Shown here piece after piece: positions 5,701 to 6,227 of a stretch of 6,227 nt of DNA. The notes under the pieces were generated by a model. It was not told the origin of the DNA. It did not search any database and saw only the letters and a program-made list of their open reading frames with translations. The DNA lies in the NCBI GenBank assembly GCA_022615275.1, contig JAKEHA010000120.1, positions 1 through 6,227 on the forward strand, written 5' to 3'. Numbering within the stretch: the stretch's first letter is position 1; each line of letters starts with the position of its first letter. A program made the translations under genes and the position numbers. Source of the stretch: Candidatus Latescibacterota bacterium (GTDB taxonomy: Bacteria > Krumholzibacteriota > Krumholzibacteriia > WVZY01 > JAKEHA01).

Positions 5701-6227
5701 ACTCACCAACCAGTGGATGTGGTGGAGCGATCTAAGTGTCGCGCCTTATACGCGCGATATCTTCCAGGTCGTGGACGCGGAGATCGGCGGCAACCCGGGG
5801 AACTCCGCCATCATGCACTTCCGCGCCGGCTGGGACGAGAAGACGGGCGGCGCGCCCTTCGATCTGAAGAAGATCACCGACGTCTTCCCCCCGCCGAACT
5901 CGACGTCGCAGGACTTCTCCGATTACGGCGCGTACGTGACCTCGCTCATCAACCAGCAGATCTACAGCGTGGGCTGGATGGCCGACGTTCCCGCGGGGCA
6001 GCCGATCACTGCACGCGTGTACGAAGCGGCGGGCATCGTCCGCGGCGCGCTCGTCTCCGAGGGCACCGTGTACTCCAGTGGATCCGGCCTGCGGTTCCAC
6101 GACGTGCCGGTCGCGGTCGAGATGTTGTTGGGAGCGGACTACGACATCTCGATCGAGTGGCAGGGCGTCGACGAGTGGCGGTGGTGGTGGGACACCTCCG
6201 GGATGCCGTACACCATCAACGGAGTCA
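2750..6227 (+). CDS. Large exported multidomain protein: propeller-like region, BACON-type Ig domain and three tandem WW-rich modules (C-terminus missing)
   Basis: The frame is open for 1159 codons without a stop and runs off the window. A signal peptide is clear: MFNVDRR, a hydrophobic core (12-25) and a likely cleavage after Ser-Asp-Ala28. No lipobox cysteine follows. Residues 39-68 are a Pro/Ala/Thr linker with PTVAP twice. Residues about 190-600 carry motifs I associate with uncharacterised secreted, probably beta-propeller proteins: RPPDPDVSAGPSH (205-217), FDPKVIYDVWDGRW (253-266), PIGAWNWY (292-299) and WADYQDIG...ITANQF (314-334). Residues about 617-723 look like a BACON-type Ig-like domain (GGPFNPNS, VENTGNAAFTW, GVYTDNYTF). 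From about 750 three modules of 153-154 residues repeat. About 13 cysteines, all before residue 925, suggest disulphides outside the cytoplasm. No catalytic motif is recognised. Adhesion, matrix or ligand binding is possible but unproven. The gene is transcribed away from cydAB. Confidence 0.93.
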   Translation, partial: MFNVDRRFSWYSVVIVLAVAAFLVVSDARTFDQSEISGQPPGLEPTVAPADATPTAQPTVAPAAAEPDEAKWVNGELVAPLPRDPTLRRQALDQAAATAMARPTTGGVTHDIGGSGGTATLGGTRSTTDRLPAITPYVPADVRNGNVTWNLKLPDQFVADPDLVRGVDPATGKPLAQAIQDKRLAAALAPALTQSWEGIAQTSLRPPDPDVSAGPSHVIAVVNARFAIYDKCGNNLYENDIAAFVGDAVNFYFDPKVIYDVWDGRWFITCCVRNNATQQSWVLLLFSDDSDPIGAWNWYHLDFTVDGGTPTAFWADYQDIGTSPDGIHITANQFNWSSPPIFQYAKIRNLDKADVLDLGGICWWDFWSLTNPGDGSLAFSLRACDMNSWPGDYLFINSVSYGAAFLTVWRLNGPPCAPVSLTSFNFPVAPYDDPPPMQQPDGTFVDCGDARLLNAAYAFGDIWTGQALRHNWGEPVDRSIIRAYQVQPFLATVDFQTGLGVSGYYLAYPAVDFDENFNGIVTSSWGGPGDFGGSVYIDLANGGPWGGGLNYLAAGLTNYNDLVNAGTAADPFRWGDYYGCDLDPFDGNTLWFYGQYTATATTWGTRVGATSPAGPGFINVTPFPGLVSGGFVGGPFNPNSVAYLVENTGNAAFTWTLSGVDFWNTASATTGQLAPLGATIVNVSINAGANAFGAGVYTDNYTFEDCYSNISAGRSTVLHVGVPGDCDGASLALTPPTPPTDFGADGATNERGVYVTAIKDFELCAIGYKLQHATLPQTLTARVYAANGTTRGALLAANSIASTQLVDMTQFVPINYTLQACQDYEIVMVVPAGTAWEWWNEFGIAEPFDVGGAIRVRDGSANGNPGNFALPHFELIGSSPGAAQVTDLAGPGAPPNASTNQNQERGIFIKVLDTAQMCSFGWNADLDAGETLTARVYEAVGNVRGALIASGTYVVPGPGMQWHDIPINVQLEEGQDYDLAIQFGLTNQWMWWSDLSVAPYTRDIFQVVDAEIGGNPGNSAIMHFRAGWDEKTGGAPFDLKKITDVFPPPNSTSQDFSDYGAYVTSLINQQIYSVGWMADVPAGQPITARVYEAAGIVRGALVSEGTVYSSGSGLRFHDVPVAVEMLLGADYDISIEWQGVDEWRWWWDTSGMPYTINGV
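4997..5380 (+). repeat. Tandem protein module 1 (residues 750-877)
   Basis: This is the first copy of a module that starts at ERGVYV, continues to LTARVYAANGTTRGALLA (TARVY at 780-784), then PINYTLQACQDYEI, the aromatic AWEWW and finally GNPGNFALPHFELIG. The hydrophobic alternation and Gly/Pro turns suggest a beta-sandwich. It is the most divergent copy and carries cysteines (ELCAIGY, QACQDY) where copy 3 has none. It follows the Ig-like domain after a Pro/Thr-rich linker (TPPTPPT). Confidence 0.85.
5459..5833 (+). repeat. Tandem protein module 2 (residues 904-1028)
   Basis: The second copy begins at ERGIFIKVLD, with TARVYEAVGNVRGALIASGT (933-952), WHDIPINVQLEEGQDYDLAI, the aromatic QWMWW, and GGNPGNSAIMHF near the end. 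The TARVY anchor lies 459 bases (153 codons) after that of module 1. In the 48 bases beginning at this anchor it matches module 3 at 37 positions by hand count, so these two copies are the closest pair. A Pro/Asn-rich linker (GPGAPPNASTNQNQ) precedes it. Confidence 0.88.
5921..6227 (+). repeat. Tandem protein module 3 (residues 1058-1159, cut by window end)
   Basis: The third copy begins at DYGAYVTSLI and contains TARVYEAAGIVRGALVSEGT (1087-1106), FHDVPVAVEMLLGADYDISI and EWRWWWDTSGMPYT. The anchor lies 462 bases (154 codons) after that of module 2. The copy ends at the window edge before the GGNPGN...HF segment expected from copies 1 and 2, so further modules or a C-terminal sorting signal may follow. 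Confidence 0.85.

Noticed and set aside
1..6227. CRISPR array, tRNA, rRNA, insertion sequence or transposase
   Set aside because: No short regularly spaced direct repeats, no tRNA-like cloverleaf or rRNA core sequence, and no transposase motifs or paired terminal repeats were seen.

Overview
The window reads as high-GC bacterial DNA with two divergently transcribed blocks separated by a 276-base intergenic region. The organism cannot be named from this sequence. The GC-rich codon use, the quinol oxidase and the large exported multidomain protein would suit a Gram-negative lineage such as Myxococcota, another former deltaproteobacterial group or Acidobacteria, but this is inference from general style only.

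Left block, minus strand. cydA (1127-2473) and cydB (91-1134) encode the two core subunits of a cytochrome bd-type quinol oxidase. They overlap by 8 bases and are almost certainly co-transcribed. CydA keeps the haem ligands His19, His185 and Met328 and the acidic pair Glu99/Glu107. It has a short Q-loop, like the CIO-type (cyanide-insensitive) enzymes, and lacks the lysine (Lys252 of E. coli) that helps bind quinol. Downstream of cydB, a strong ribosome-binding site precedes a GTG only 13 bases from the window edge, so the operon may continue. No cydX-like small subunit gene is visible.

Centre, 2474-2749. This region should hold both divergent promoters. It contains an AT-rich patch with alternating inverted 4-base half-sites, a small perfect hairpin, and a clear Shine-Dalgarno sequence for the rightward gene. 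No convincing sigma-70 promoter was found on either strand.

Right block, plus strand. One uninterrupted reading frame runs from ATG 2750 to the end of the window, with 1159 codons visible and no stop reached. It encodes a large exported protein. In order it has a signal peptide, a Pro/Ala/Thr linker, a long region with motifs of an uncharacterised secreted propeller-like family, an Ig-like domain of BACON type, and at least three tandem modules of about 153 residues rich in Trp-Trp motifs. The C-terminus, which would show how the protein is anchored or sorted, lies outside the window.

The two blocks show no evident functional link beyond sharing an intergenic region. The oxidase is ordinary respiratory machinery. 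The modular secreted protein is the least characterised and most interesting part of the window, but nothing here demonstrates a new biological system.
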